Counted from the first letter of the stretch, positions 1 through 9,860 are shown. The stretch is DNA of 64,000 nt from Sphaerosporella brunnea (GCA_008704415.1 VXIS01000191.1:27430-91429); one strand, 5' to 3'. Translations and numbers: made by a program. Notes: generated by a model from the letters alone, not told the origin.

Positions 1-537
1 AAGACACACCGGAGTGTGCACGGGCTCACGCAGTGCAGCCCGAATGCTTACAGTGCACCAGAATGACGAATGTTGACAGCGGCGAAGAATACGAACGTGC
101 ATTGCAAAACGACTTTGGGGGAGGAATGTTGATTTCGTCATGTGCACGCTTCGCTCGTCGTGGCACGAGCCAATCATCCTCGAACTCCATGCCACACACT
201 ACGGCCACTATGATGTGTGCGATATAATCATGGCGGTGTCTGGGCAACCACCATAAACGGGGGCTCTCCGTCCACGGTCGGCATGGCAGACACTCCATCT
301 TGCAAGCTCCTGACGCTTGTGCAGGTTGTGTCTTTCAAGGACAGTGAAACTTGAGATGCCACGAGTTTTGCAGGGCAGCTGGGAAACATGTTGTTGGTCG
401 GCGGGATGGCAGAACATATTGTAGCGTTGTAAGACAGAGAAACTTCGGAACCGACCGCGATGTGTGGCTTCAGCACCGAGGTTTTGGGGTGTCAAACCAG
501 GGGGCCGAGTGATATACGGTGAGCTGCCACATTTGCT
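1..537 (-). promoter_or_regulatory. Upstream (promoter-side) region of a multicopy gene-family copy lying off the left edge
   Basis: This stretch aligns by eye with 9720-9860 and 22480-22970, which lie upstream of TATA boxes of the same minus-strand gene family. Shared landmarks are GACACACxxGAGTGT near the start, then CAGTGCAGxCCGAA, and a later block GTTTTGCA..GGGGAAACAT. The gene itself would lie beyond the left edge. No convincing ORF is present; the three-frame ORFs here do not correspond between copies. Confidence 0.45.
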
Positions 538-1895
538 GATCAACACCGTCCGTCCCCGCCCCGTCCGAGTGGGAAACCCCGTACGTCGCAGCTCCGTCCA
601 CCGAGCGATCAACCCCGTCCACGGACGCCCCGTCCGCGTGATGGGCCCCGTCCAGCGCCGCCCCGTCCGAGTAATTAACCCCGTCCCCGCCAGGTTCGAG
701 TGATTAACCCCCTCCATCTCATCCACGTTCAAGCGATCAACCCCGTCCCCGCGACGTTCGTGTGATCAACCCCGTCCAGTCACGCCTGAGTGATCAACGC
801 CGTCAGTCTCCGCCCGGTCCGATGACCAAGCCCGTCCCCGCCACGTTCGAGCGATCAACCCCTTCCATCTCAGCCCCGTCTACCAAATCATCAACCCCGG
901 CCATCTCCGCCCCGTCCGAGTGATCACCCCCGTCCACTGAGTGATCAACCCCGTCCGTCTCCGCCCCGTCCACCGAGTGATCAACCCCCCGTCCGAGCGA
1001 TAAACCCGTTGACCTGTCCGAGTAATCGGCCCCGTCCACTGAGTGATCAACCCCGTTCGTCTCCGCCCCGTCCGAGTGATTAAGCCCGTTCCCGTTACAC
1101 TCGAATTATCAACCCCGTCCAGCGCAGCTGCGTCCAGTGATCAACCCCGTCCGTCCATCGCAGCCCCGTCCAAGTGATGGGCCCTGTCCACCGAGTGATC
1201 AGCCCCGTCCAGCGCAACCCCCGAGTGATCGGCCCCGTCGACCGTTTGATCAACCCCGTCCGTCCCCGCCACGTTCGAGTGGGGTACGCTTTGACCCACC
1301 CGAGTGATGTACCCCGTCCCCGCAACTTTCGAGTGATCAACCCCGTCCGTCCCCGCCATGTTCGAGCGATGTACGCTTTGACCCGCCCGAGTGATCAACC
1401 CCGTCCCCGCGCAACTTTCGAGTGATCAACCCCGTCCGCGCGCAACTTTCGAGTGATCAACCCCGTCCGTCCCCGCCCCGTCTGGGTGATCAGCCCCGTC
1501 CAACGCAGCCCCGTCCGAGTGGTCAACCCCGTCCGTCCCCGCCCCGTCTGGGTGATCAGCCCCGTCCAACGCAGCCCCGTCCGAGTGATCAACCCCGTCC
1601 GTGTCCTCCCCGTCCACCGAGTGCTCAACCCCGTTCGTCGCCGCCCCGTCCGGGTGATCAGCCCCGTCCCTGCCACGTTCCCGTGATCAACCCCGTCCGT
1701 GTCCGCCCCGTCCACCGAGTGATCAACCCCGTTCGTCTCCGCACCGTCCACCGAGTGATCAACCCCGTCCAACGCAGCGGCGGCCGAGTCAACAGAGACA
1801 AGGCTGTTCCCCGTCCGAGCGATCGGGCCCGTCCACCGACTGATCAACCCCGTTCGTCTCCGCCCCGTCCGAGTGATCAGCGCCGTCCATCGCCG
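538..1895 (+). repeat. Minisatellite array 1 (about 33-bp unit, C-rich on +)
   Basis: Tandem degenerate copies of two half-units, CCCCGTCCGAGTGATCAA (18 bp) and CCCCGTCCATCGCAG (15 bp), or variants such as CCCCGTCCACCGAGTGATCAA. A 33-bp unit is divisible by three, so several frames stay open and give Pro/Arg/Asp-Gln-rich false ORFs on both strands. A pure run near 1455-1600 is a direct duplication of about 80 bp, indicating local higher-order expansion. Confidence 0.93.
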
Positions 1896-2229
1896 CTGTG
1901 GGATGCAATCACCCTAGGGCCTTCCCAACAGCCCAACCTTGCACGATCCAAGACATCGTTGCTGCCGCCTTTATGTGATGACAAGAAATGTAGTATGTCT
2001 GTCATTTGATTGTGATCGTCGTGGAAATTCGACTTTCGCACGTGGCACACAGGTGCTCCGCCGCAGCTTTATACAAAGCCCTCTTCCGCTCATATTCAAA
2101 CAGGCGACACCAGCCCACCCCATCATCGCTAAACTTGCGTTCACTCACCGCCTCAGTTGCGATGAATCGCGTCATCTTTTCGGCTTCAATCCTGCTGTTG
2201 TCATGTTTATCCCACCCCCCCTCCTATTA

Positions 2230-3600
2230 TCACGAGTTACTGACATCCGACATGAACGCCTGCCTCTTCACACTTTTTTCAGCATCATCCGCGAGGCATG
2301 CTCACCACCCGGATCGACAGCGCGCACGTTGGGTTGGCGCACCGGATATAGACGTGACAGCCTGGTTTTAGTACCCTCTTTCAGTCACATTCACTCCAAT
2401 GGCAGTGGCTGTGTCATCGGCTGCCCGCTCCAGATCGTGAAGTGATGCGAACGCGGTTAAAACCTTGGACTCATGTTTATGCCCAACCCAGCGAAACTCA
2501 ATGCATCGCAGTTCCGACTGCGAGACTACGGCGATGTGCAGGACGCATCCAGGACCGGGGACAACTGTCACGATTGAGACTCTTTGGACAAGGGAGTATA
2601 CAACGGCCATACCGATCCTAAACCGCAGGGACCTGGCACTCGCGCTGTTTCCTGTGCAACCAGGCTCAACAGCGACCTACGGACGGACCTGAACACCGCT
2701 CTTGCTGCCGATAGGAAAAAGAGGCGCTATCACGCGTACGAAAGGCCGGGGCTCGACGGCCAATACCGGCGGCAGGAACAAGAGTCGGGCAAGCAGCCAC
2801 CGTGGAGACTGAGACCCGGCTGAGCGATGAGGATCATACCTGGTGCTGGTGGAGCGCTCGAGCTCAATAAAAAGCGGCCTGACACACTCGTTGTTCACCG
2901 TGCCCGCGTATAAGAAAAACCTCACGTTCCGCTCCTTTTTCACCTCGCCTGCGGATGGGTCAGTGCGGGTTCCAGGAGTTGCGGGTTGGGGATATTGACA
3001 TCTGCCGTATCCGCCGCCTCCGCCGCCGCCATAGCGTGTCTGAGAAGCACTCGACAGCGGCAAAAAGGGTTGAACGAGGTTCGGCACGGAGGCGTCCCGG
3101 AAAGACCAGAGATCCGTGAGGATACTCGGGGAAGCACGCGAGGAAGTTGTGTTGATTGTCAAAAGGACGAGAGTCCGAAGGAGAGAAGCTATGTACTCGT
3201 GCAGCTGAACCCCCTAAAACCTCACCAAACCTCTCAACCCCGAACCTCACAATTCAATGAAAGCGCACGGCGCTTCAACAAAAAGTACGTAGCAGCGAGG
3301 CGTGAGTCCATGCACACACAAACGCCCATGCATAGCCACACCGCTCAGCGAACAGGATCTGCGCCGTTCGAATGGTGACGACCAACGAGCAGTGCAAGGA
3401 ATATTCCACCGACCGGACCAATACGCCGGAAGGGTAATCAATTTCGACAAGCATGAACCGAGTAAGGAAGGGGAAAAAGGTGATTTGCAAGTCAGAGAGG
3501 GGCGTAGTCAGCGGCCGGTCGCGGGAGAGCGGTCGTGTATTGTCAACGATGCGACAATTCCGGGCCGGCGGGGGGTTAATGTGATGTGATTTGGTGTTAA
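2230..3600 (-). repeat. Dispersed segment, second copy at 29190-30440
   Basis: Landmarks occur in the same order in both copies: a TGACATCCGACxTGAA block, GACAGCGCGCA, GGCGCACCGGATATAGACG, a diverged double-hairpin unit, and a GCCGCC-rich stretch that on the minus strand starts an Ala-rich reading frame (AAAEVADAAEVN in the other copy). The first 100 bases recur a third time at 10190-10300. It appears to be a decayed member of the coiled-coil gene family rather than a live gene. The interval 1896-2229 holds nothing I can name. Confidence 0.5.
2876..2936 (-). repeat. Double-hairpin repeat, strongly diverged copy
   Basis: It keeps CCTGACACAC and CACCGTGCCCGCG..TAAG, matching the copy at 29835-29894. 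Both stems are damaged. A GTATGA splice-donor-like site lies about 40 nt downstream on the minus strand. Confidence 0.4.
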
Positions 3601-3908
3601 TATGGTTGAGCGACGTATTCTCGACACAGCTGATGAAGGCACGCCGTGTCGATACTGCTTCCGTGCGGCAACACACTGAGTCGGTCAATGCCTTGAAACC
3701 TAAGTTTTGACTCTCCTTGTGCGGGGTCTTCTGGCCGCGACAAGCTCGATGGCGAAATTCTCGGAGCGGGTATTGACCGGAACCTTCTCCTCGTCGGCGG
3801 CGTCAACACTGACAATAACAAGTCACGATTGAGTGGGATGCAAGAAATGGCAGAATATACCTTTCGCTCGCAGGCCTGACAAATCAGGGACCTAACGCTC
3901 GCCGTCTT

Positions 3909-4403
3909 CAGGGCTGTCAATAGACCGGCCGGCCGCCAGGTCAAATGGGGCCCCACGGAGTGGGTCAGGGCGCGCCGGTGAGGTGGCAAGCCCGACAGGC
4001 TCGGACCGGCATAAGAAAAACCTGGATATCTGATAGGTGCCTGCCGGTGCCCGGTATCCTGAATTAAGGTCGGGTCGGCCATTGTGCCGAACGCGGGGCG
4101 TATGTTGAGTGACTTGGAACAGCGGGGTGCGGAGATGGAGGGGTATCTGGAGGTCCTTCAGGTTGTCGAATCTGTATCTCACATTCATGTTTCCTTCCTT
4201 GATGTATGTGTAAGCAAAAAACTACAGATGCCTGGCGGGCCCGCCGGGCGCCGGGTACTTCTGGGCCTGGCGGGTGCCGGTAGGCGCCTGGGTCTCGATC
4301 CAAAAAGCCTGGTCCAAACGGGCCGTGATTTCAAAAGCCCGTTTCAATCAGTCCGGTTCAGGCCGCGTTCAAAGCCGGACTGGCCGGACTTTTGACAGCC
4401 CTG
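3909..4403 (+). mobile_element. hAT-type MITE, 495 bp, perfect 8-bp TSD
   Basis: The left end CAGGGCTGTCAATAG and the reverse complement of the right end, CAGGGCTGTCAAAAG, form terminal inverted repeats continuing into CCGGCC. The 8 bases on each side (3901-3908 and 4404-4411) are both GCCGTCTT, an exact hAT-length duplication. Inside, about 4098-4165 encodes a relic resembling the end of the transposase at 53.7-54.4 kb (RMLSDLEQRGAEME versus RMLSELETSAAEM). It is therefore an internally deleted, non-autonomous derivative. The perfect TSD suggests fairly recent insertion. Confidence 0.92.
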
Positions 4404-4667
4404 GCCGTCTTCCACGTTCAAAAAGCTGTCCCCGGAGAAGGCAACAACCCACAGACCGAATGTTGTTGACCATCGAACCGTGCGCCAGCTCGGAGAGAAG
4501 GGCAGAGTCGACCACGAGCGCCTGAAAGAGGTCTTTGTAAAGTTTGGGATCTGGACAGGTTAGCCACGAAATGCGCGCCGTCTATATGGGATGCAGCGTG
4601 TGGAGAACGGCGCTTCTTTGTGCAAAAAGGTACAAAATGAAGCCAAGTACCGATGCGTCCAGCGAGG

Positions 4668-4934
4668 AGGGGACGGACGGGGTTGATCACTCGGTAGGCG
4701 GGGCTGCGATGGACGGGGTTTATCACTCCGGCGTGGCTGGACAGGGTTGATTACTCGGATGGGGCTGCGATGGACGGGGCTGATCAGTCGGTGGACGGGG
4801 TCGATCACTCGGACGGGCCTGAGATGGACGGGATTGATTACTCGGACGGGTCAAAGGGTGGATCACTCGGTGGACGGGGCCGCGATGGACGGGGTTGATC
4901 ACTCGGACGGGGCAGGGACGGACGGGGGTTGAAA
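4668..4934 (-). repeat. Minisatellite array 2 (G-rich on +)
   Basis: Same unit as array 1 in reverse orientation (GACGGGGTTGATCACTCGG and GACGGGGCTGCGATG). Short, about eight units. Confidence 0.9.
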
Positions 4935-5096
4935 TAGGTCACTAGGACTGGGCTGGCATGGCTCAGTCAGAGTCGATGCGACGGGGTTCGGAATTTTGAC
5001 GGGTCTGGGATGCTACTCTAGAATCCATAATCAGTCACCACTGAGGTAGTTTAGGAGCGGGGAGAACGTACGTTGTGCTCGCAGTCAAGCGTGATG

Positions 5097-5160
5097 AACA
5101 GGGACCGAACACACTCCCTTCTCCCCGTGCCAACAGTTGTGAAACACGACCCACGGACCG
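5097..5160 (-). repeat. Double-hairpin repeat
   Basis: Outer stem CCGTG/CACGG is kept. The inner stem is GTTGTG..CACGAC, different in sequence from the usual GTTCC/GGAAC but still paired, which argues for selection on pairing. Confidence 0.75.
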
Positions 5161-5198
5161 ATCACGATGGTCCAGAATCGCATTCATGTAGTGCGCGC

Positions 5199-5560
5199 TT
5201 ACTTTGTTCGTTCCATTGAGCGACAGGTTTGCATTGTGCCACTACGGAATGCGGCGATCGTGGATGTCGCCACGACTGCTCCGTGGTCGTGGTGTGATGG
5301 GGCTCCCGGGCGGCTAACTGCAGGGCTGGAGTCACGCAGGGCCAGCAGTACCCTGTGCGTAGACACGTCAGCTGAGGTACAGGCGGCGGGGGAGTCCCCG
5401 GCGGGAGAGGCAGAACCAGAGCCACCAGCAACGGCCCGTTCGAACGGGAACCTCTCTCTCGCAAATTGGAACTTTATTTTGAGTCCGACCACTTCCTCCT
5501 CCCTCTTTGCCGCATCGCAACGCCCGTGGCCAGCTGCGTCCTCGAGGACAGCCCGCTATC
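5199..5560 (-). pseudogene. Coiled-coil exon of the multicopy gene family (decayed)
   Basis: On the minus strand the frame reads AAKREEEVVGLKIKFQFARE followed by RFPFERAVAGGSGSA and a Pro/Ala/Ser-rich tail. It matches the exon at 48206-48662 (AAKELIALEIETANVKLARE..LLLE-AVAGS) and the one at 7187-7320. The heptad-like Ala/Glu/Leu pattern predicts a coiled coil. Function is unknown. No complete gene can be assembled here because double-hairpin units and frame breaks separate this exon from its upstream partners. Confidence 0.5.
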
Positions 5561-5654
5561 ATCTCCTGGTCTACGGCTTGACAGTTAGCAATGAGGTTCG
5601 TGCGTGGGAGCCAACCAGGAACATACCATTCGCTCGAACGAGAATAAAAAAAAA

Positions 5655-5705
5655 ACAGGGACCTGACACACGCCCTGTTCTCCCCAGAAGGAACCCAAGG
5701 ACCGA
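5655..5705 (-). repeat. Double-hairpin repeat, internally deleted
   Basis: Hairpin ACAGGG/CCCTGT is intact. About 16 bases including the CCGTGCAAACAG half are missing, so only CCAGAAGGAACCC remains of the second hairpin. Confidence 0.75.
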
Positions 5706-5904
5706 TGGTGCCATAACCGACTGTATTAATGGGGCAAGAAAACTGACGAACATGGAAGAGACTACTGGTTTCTGGAAGCAGCCTTAGCGAGGCCGTTTCA
5801 GCAGGCGACCGTGGGGACTCAATAGCCGCGGCGGGGGCGCGAGGGGGGTGGTCGGTACGGCTTCCAACCGCAGCATTTTGCTGATTGGCGGCATGAGTCT
5901 GGCC

Positions 5905-6105
5905 AGCATCCTCCTCAAGGTTCTCTCGATCCCTTGGTGCTGATTCCGACAACCATCTTCGCCTGGTCAGCGGCATCGACGCGGGTCTGGGCAGCTGCAG
6001 CCTCAAGGTTAAAATGAGGTTCCTGTATTGGAGCCGATGAGGGACATACCATTCGCTCGCACGAGCGTAAAAAAACAGGGACCTAACACAGGCCCTGTTC
6101 CCCGT
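5905..6105 (-). repeat. Recent duplicate of 7960-8157 (coiled-coil exon start, intron and hairpin)
   Basis: About 195 bases are nearly identical to 7960-8157. Differences are confined to a few substitutions and a cluster around the GCTCGxACGAGC palindrome. On the minus strand it reads LEAAAAQTRVDAADQ, the recurrent start of the Ala-rich coiled-coil exons. This is one of the youngest duplications in the cluster. Confidence 0.7.
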
Positions 6106-6137
6106 GCAAACAGTTCCAGAAGGAACCCACGGAACGA
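6068..6137 (-). repeat. Double-hairpin repeat
   Basis: Hairpin 1 is AACAGGG/CCCTGTT. Hairpin 2 is CCGTG/CACGG with inner GTTCCAGAAGGAAC. On the minus strand it is followed by a T-run and the palindrome CGCTCGTGCGAGCG. Confidence 0.85.
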
Positions 6138-6508
6138 TGTTATGAACGTTTGTGGGACGGGCGGACAAGAGACGAGACAGTTGGCCGAAAGGATAAAGGG
6201 GAGTGAAGCGTGGTGAGAGCCCGGGTGAACCAGAGTTGTCGTAGCTGCCTGCTCCGAGAGAGGCTGTCGCCGGCGTCACGGTTTTCGGCTGCGGGCCTGC
6301 GGCCATGCTGTCTTACTTCTTCCCTCCACCGACGCTATCCCCTGGTCTGCCGCATCCACCCAGGTCAGGCTGGCCACTGCCTCAAGAGTAGGCCGGTCGA
6401 TGCAGGTTTCAAACGCGGCTGTCATATACTGGTCTGCAGATCGCCAGTCAACAATGATATTCGTGCATTGGAGCCGATCGGGGACCTACCGTTCGCTCCA
6501 ACGAGCAT

Positions 6509-6576
6509 AAAAAACAGGGACCTGACACACGCCCTGTTCTCCGTGCTAACAGTTCCAGAAGGAATCCACGGACCGA
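6509..6576 (-). repeat. Double-hairpin repeat
   Basis: Hairpin 1 is intact. Inner stem GTTCC/GGAAT has one terminal mismatch. The T-run and GCTCxAACGAGC palindrome follow on the minus strand. Confidence 0.85.
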
Positions 6577-6840
6577 CGAATCCGAACGACGCGATGCGGG
6601 GCAGACAGCCCCAGGGGGGGGCCAGCGACGAGCTTCCGGTGTGGGTGCAAGCTGATGGGGGTGCCTCCAGGACTAGAAAGGACAGGATGATCAGGTGTTG
6701 CGAGAGTCGGCCGGGACCGGCGGCGAGAAGAGACGTGCGGCAACAGGCGCCCGGTACGCTCTATCACTTATAAACAGTCACGATTGAGACAGATGACAGT
6801 AGGGGGAAGACATACATCGTGGCAGCAGGCGTGCTCAATA

Positions 6841-6904
6841 AACAGGGACCTAACACACGCCCTGTTCCCCGTGCCAACAGTTACGGAAGGAACCCACGGA
6901 CCGA
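6841..6904 (-). repeat. Double-hairpin repeat
   Basis: Hairpin 1 is intact. Inner stem GTTAC..GGAAC has one mismatch; outer CCGTG/CACGG is kept. Confidence 0.8.
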
Positions 6905-7089
6905 CGGACCCGAATGGCGAGATGTTGGGGCAGACAGTCCAAGCCGGGGCCGGGCCTGACAGAGCGGTGGGGCCAGAGTCGATCTTCCAGTGAGGCTGCA
7001 AGCGGGCTGGAGGTGCTTCCGGGACCAGGAATGGAAGGGTGACCACAGGTGCGAGCGTCGACTGTCACGGGCGACGAGTAGAGACCAAG

Positions 7090-7131
7090 TGCTCCGCCGC
7101 AAACAGTCCCAGAAGGAACCCACAGACCGAG
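7090..7131 (-). repeat. Double-hairpin repeat, second hairpin only
   Basis: Only CAAACAGTCCCAGAAGGAAC and CCCACAGACCGA remain; hairpin 1 is absent. Confidence 0.6.
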
Positions 7132-7186
7132 GAAGTAGCGAGATGGGACGGCGAGGCGATGGGGCTAGCCAAGCGACGGTGGGAGA

Positions 7187-7320
7187 CGCATAACCAGAGC
7201 CAGCAGCAACGCCCTGGTCGAACAGGAAGCTCTGTCTCGCTGATTGCAACCTCGCTGCCTCTATTTTCAGTGCTATCACTTCGTCCTCACTCTTTGCCGC
7301 ATTGCAACGCTGGCTGGCAG
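7187..7320 (-). pseudogene. Coiled-coil exon fragment of the multicopy gene family
   Basis: The minus-strand frame reads CNAAKSEDEVIALKIEAARL then QSARQSFLFDQGVAAGSG, aligning with the exons at 5199-5560 and 48206-48662 (AAKELIALEIETANVKLARE). Downstream sequence runs into hairpin remnants and no further exon could be joined. Function is unknown. Confidence 0.5.
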
Positions 7321-7422
7321 CTGACAGCTCGGGATCATCTCCTGGTCCGCGGCTTAACAGTTAACAATGAGATTCGTGCATGGGAGCCGACTGGGAACAA
7401 ACCGTTTGCTCGAAAGAGCCTC

Positions 7423-7501
7423 AAAAAACAGGGACCTGACACACGCCCTGTTCCCCGTGCAAACAGATGTTTCCTAAGAAGGAATACAACCCACGGACCG
7501 A
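7423..7501 (-). repeat. Double-hairpin repeat, extended inner stem
   Basis: The inner arm reads ATGTTTCC..GGAATACAAC, longer than the standard GTTCC/GGAAC but still mostly paired. Hairpin 1 and CCGTG/CACGG are intact. Confidence 0.8.
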
Positions 7502-7723
7502 ATGTTGCTGTGCTTCACATTGCCCTTGATATAGGCCCTCTCACTCACGTCCGGATTCAGCAGAGGTGATCACGGTCTTCTGGGAGGCCCACGCTCGACG
7601 GTCACACCGTCGGGTTGCATCCCAATTGAAGCCTTATCCTGGTCGTCGGCATCAACACTGACTATTTCCAGTGACGGGAGGAAGAAATGGGAGAACATAC
7701 CTTGTGCTAACCCGCGAACCTAA

Positions 7724-7789
7724 TAAACAGGGACCTGACACGCGCCCTGTTCCCCGTGCAAACAGTTCCAGAAGGAACCCACGGACCGA
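7724..7789 (-). repeat. Double-hairpin repeat
   Basis: Consensus copy: hairpin 1 AACAGGG/CCCTGTT and inner GTTCCAGAAGGAAC. Confidence 0.85.
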
Positions 7790-7959
7790 TGATGCGAGCA
7801 CCAACTGAACTCTTGGGGGAAGAAATCGGCCGATCGAAGGAGAGACAACCCGTTTCTGGAATCAGCCTGATCGAGGTTCTTTTAGGAACCATGATCGGGG
7901 TCTGACTCGCCGGAGGGAAGGGGCAAGGGACGCGACAGTTGGCGCGAGCGAGACTTTCT

Positions 7960-8157
7960 AGCCTCCTCCTCAAGGTTCTCTCGATCCCTTGGTGCTGGTT
8001 CCGACAACCATCTTCGCCTGGTCAGCGGCATCGACGCGGGTCTGGGCAGCTGCAGCCTCAAGGTTAAAATGAGGTTCCTGTATTGGAGCCGATGAGGGAC
8101 AGAAAGTTGGCTTGAACGAGCGTAAAAAAACAGAGACCTGACACAGGCCCTGTTCCC
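7960..8157 (-). repeat. Partner of the 5905-6105 duplication
   Basis: The same minus-strand exon start (NLEAAAAQTRVDAADQAKMV) and intron-like stretch as 5905-6105. See that entry. Confidence 0.7.
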
Positions 8158-8203
8158 CGTGCAAACGGCCATTCCCTCGGAGACGGAGCACCCACGGACC
8201 GAA
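8123..8203 (-). repeat. Double-hairpin repeat, variant inner loop
   Basis: Hairpin 1 is ACAGAG/CCCTGT. The inner segment is CCATTCCCTCGGAGACGGAG, shared in form with the copy at 44770-44847. Outer CCGTG/CACGG is intact. Confidence 0.75.
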
Positions 8204-8318
8204 TATTGCTGCCCATCAAGCCGTCCACCAACAGCTGCGGCGTGGTAGCCGTGCCTCAATAAGCGTGATTCGTTGAGTGTGTAACTGAGGGAACAGACCA
8301 TTGCTCGCAGAAGAGACT

Positions 8319-8386
8319 AAAAAACAGGGACCATACACACGCCCTGTTCCCCGTGCCAACAGTTCCAAAAGGAACCCACGGACCGA
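8319..8386 (-). repeat. Double-hairpin repeat
   Basis: Hairpin 1 is intact with loop ACCATACACACG; inner stem GTTCCAAAAGGAAC. Confidence 0.85.
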
Positions 8387-8741
8387 TGCCGTGACGTCTT
8401 GGGGCGAGGACAGACAAAAGACCAGAGAGTGGGTGGAAAAGATCATTTGGAGGGAACCCCGGGCGAGCAAGGAATGTCGTAGCCGCCTGCTCCGAGACAG
8501 GCTGTGCCGGTGTCGCGATTTTGGCCTGCAGTGATGTCAACTTGTTCCTTAGCTACACCGGCGCCATCCTCTGGTCAGCAACATCCACCCAGCGCAGGCT
8601 AGCTGCGGCCTCGAGGGTAGCGCGGTCGATGCAGGTTTCAAACGCCGTCGTCATCTCCTGGTCTGCAGATCGTCAGTTCACCATGATATTGGTGCATTAG
8701 AGCCAATCGGGGAGGGGACATACCATTCGCTCGAACGAGCG

Positions 8742-8812
8742 TAAAAAAACAGGGACCTTACACACGCCCTGCTCCCCGTGCAAACAGTTCCAGAAGGAAC
8801 CCACGGACCGAT
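8742..8812 (-). repeat. Double-hairpin repeat
   Basis: Hairpin 1 is ACAGGG/CCCTGC (one weakened pair); inner stem GTTCCAGAAGGAAC. The palindrome CGCTCGAACGAGCG follows on the minus strand and then GGTATGTCCC, a splice-donor-like site. Confidence 0.85.
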
Positions 8813-9609
8813 GGTGCGAGCACCAACTGAATGCAGCTTTTTTCCCAATCTCCGCAGTGTCAACACCCAGCCGGTCCCTACAGCATGATGTTGCATCAGC
8901 GATGATATGTCAAACAAGATGACACGGAACGTACCCAAGTTCGAGGGCTTTCTTGAACCACTCGTCGTCGGTCAGCGTCTTGCTGGCTATCAAGCGCTCC
9001 GCCAGCGCTTTGCTCCACTTAGTGTCGTTGCCGCTGTTGGACAACCACACCTCGTTGACCGGGAAGTGGTCCTCCAGCACAACGGACAGCTCCTGTATTT
9101 CGGACGAGTCGTGTGGGGTTTGGATTGGGATTGTCCTTCGTCGCGTCAGCGATGGTTGAGAATCCTTCCAACAAGAGCACAGGCTACATACGTGTTTCGC
9201 ACTCGACTCGGGGAGGTAGTAACAAAGAGGCACCGCAGTCACGCAGCGTCGTTGGTATTTGCGTTTTTCGTTACGCCGAGCACAGGATGGCCAAGAGATA
9301 GTCCGAAGGCGTAATAGCGCAAAGCAGACAACGGTAACCAGGAGCGAAAACTGCGTTGCGTGTGGTGAGTGGAGGAACGTCTAAGCAGTCAGGTGCATCC
9401 AGTCGTAGCAGAAGGGAAGTCGCAAGAAAAGGCGAGGGTAAAGCGGGGCAAAAGAGATGCGCACAAGGTGAGCGTGGAGGCGAGGAAGCAATGGCGAGTC
9501 TTGGCGCGGAGGTGAGCGAGGACGAAAGGATCGTAGAAGCTGTGTGGGTCAAGTGGTTGAGCGCGAGCGGCAAGTAGACCAAGAGGGGAGAGCCTCGAAC
9601 AGGAGACGC
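8813..9609 (-). pseudogene. Multicopy gene-family copy II, 5' exons (TKWSK exon)
   Basis: Reading leftward on the minus strand from the TATA box, a 5' region leads to an exon with LSVVLEDHFPVNE then DTKWSKALAERLIASKTLTD and EWFKKALELG. This matches the plus-strand copy at 47045-47245. The exon ends at donor GTACGTTCC. A 57-nt intron (8878-8934, acceptor CTGTAG) leads to an exon reading DRLGVDTAEIGKKAAF, which then runs into the double-hairpin unit. The same intron position recurs at 45816-45876. The start codon found in other copies is missing because the exon's 5' part is replaced by leader sequence, so this copy is probably dead. I do not recognise the family. Confidence 0.55.
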
Positions 9610-9617
9610 AATTTATA
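9610..9617 (-). promoter_or_regulatory. TATA box of gene-family copy II
   Basis: TATAAATT on the minus strand lies in a block (CAACTATAAATTGCG) conserved with 22372-22379. Downstream pyrimidine-rich leader sequence is also conserved between the two copies. Confidence 0.6.
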
Positions 9618-9719
9618 GTTGCTAGGGCCGGTTTGCGTCACTGATTCGCACTTGGACTTGCTCGACATCACGCGGCCCTTCACTGCAGTAACGGTGAACG
9701 TGAGGTGATGCGAGCAGTC

Positions 9720-9860
9720 AGGAATATGCGTGAAGACACACTGGAGTGTGCGCGGGCTCGAGCAGTGCAGACCGAACGTTTCGCAGTTCACGAGAATGAT
9801 GAACGATGACAGCGGCGAAATATGCGACCGCGCATCGTGACTGAATGGTGTTTGCGATGT
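9720..9860 (-). promoter_or_regulatory. Conserved upstream block of the gene family (copy II)
   Basis: Matches 15-130 and 22480-22600 (GAAGACACACxxGAGTGT..GCAGTGCAGACCGAA). It lies 100-250 bases upstream of the TATA box. Confidence 0.45.

Noticed and set aside
538..1895. CRISPR array
   Set aside because: Units are directly adjacent without unique spacers, degenerate, and in eukaryotic sequence with introns and hAT/copia elements.
538..1895. Telomeric repeat
   Set aside because: The 33-bp unit shows no TTAGGG-like short motif and occurs internally in both orientations.
1422..2009. 195-codon proline-rich ORF
   Set aside because: Minisatellite translation; equal-length open frames exist on both strands.
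5368..6306. 312-codon minus-strand ORF
   Set aside because: It runs through two double-hairpin units and exon/intron boundaries. The repeated peptide VPSGTVCTGNRACVRSLF is just the translation of the hairpin repeat, in different frames in different copies.
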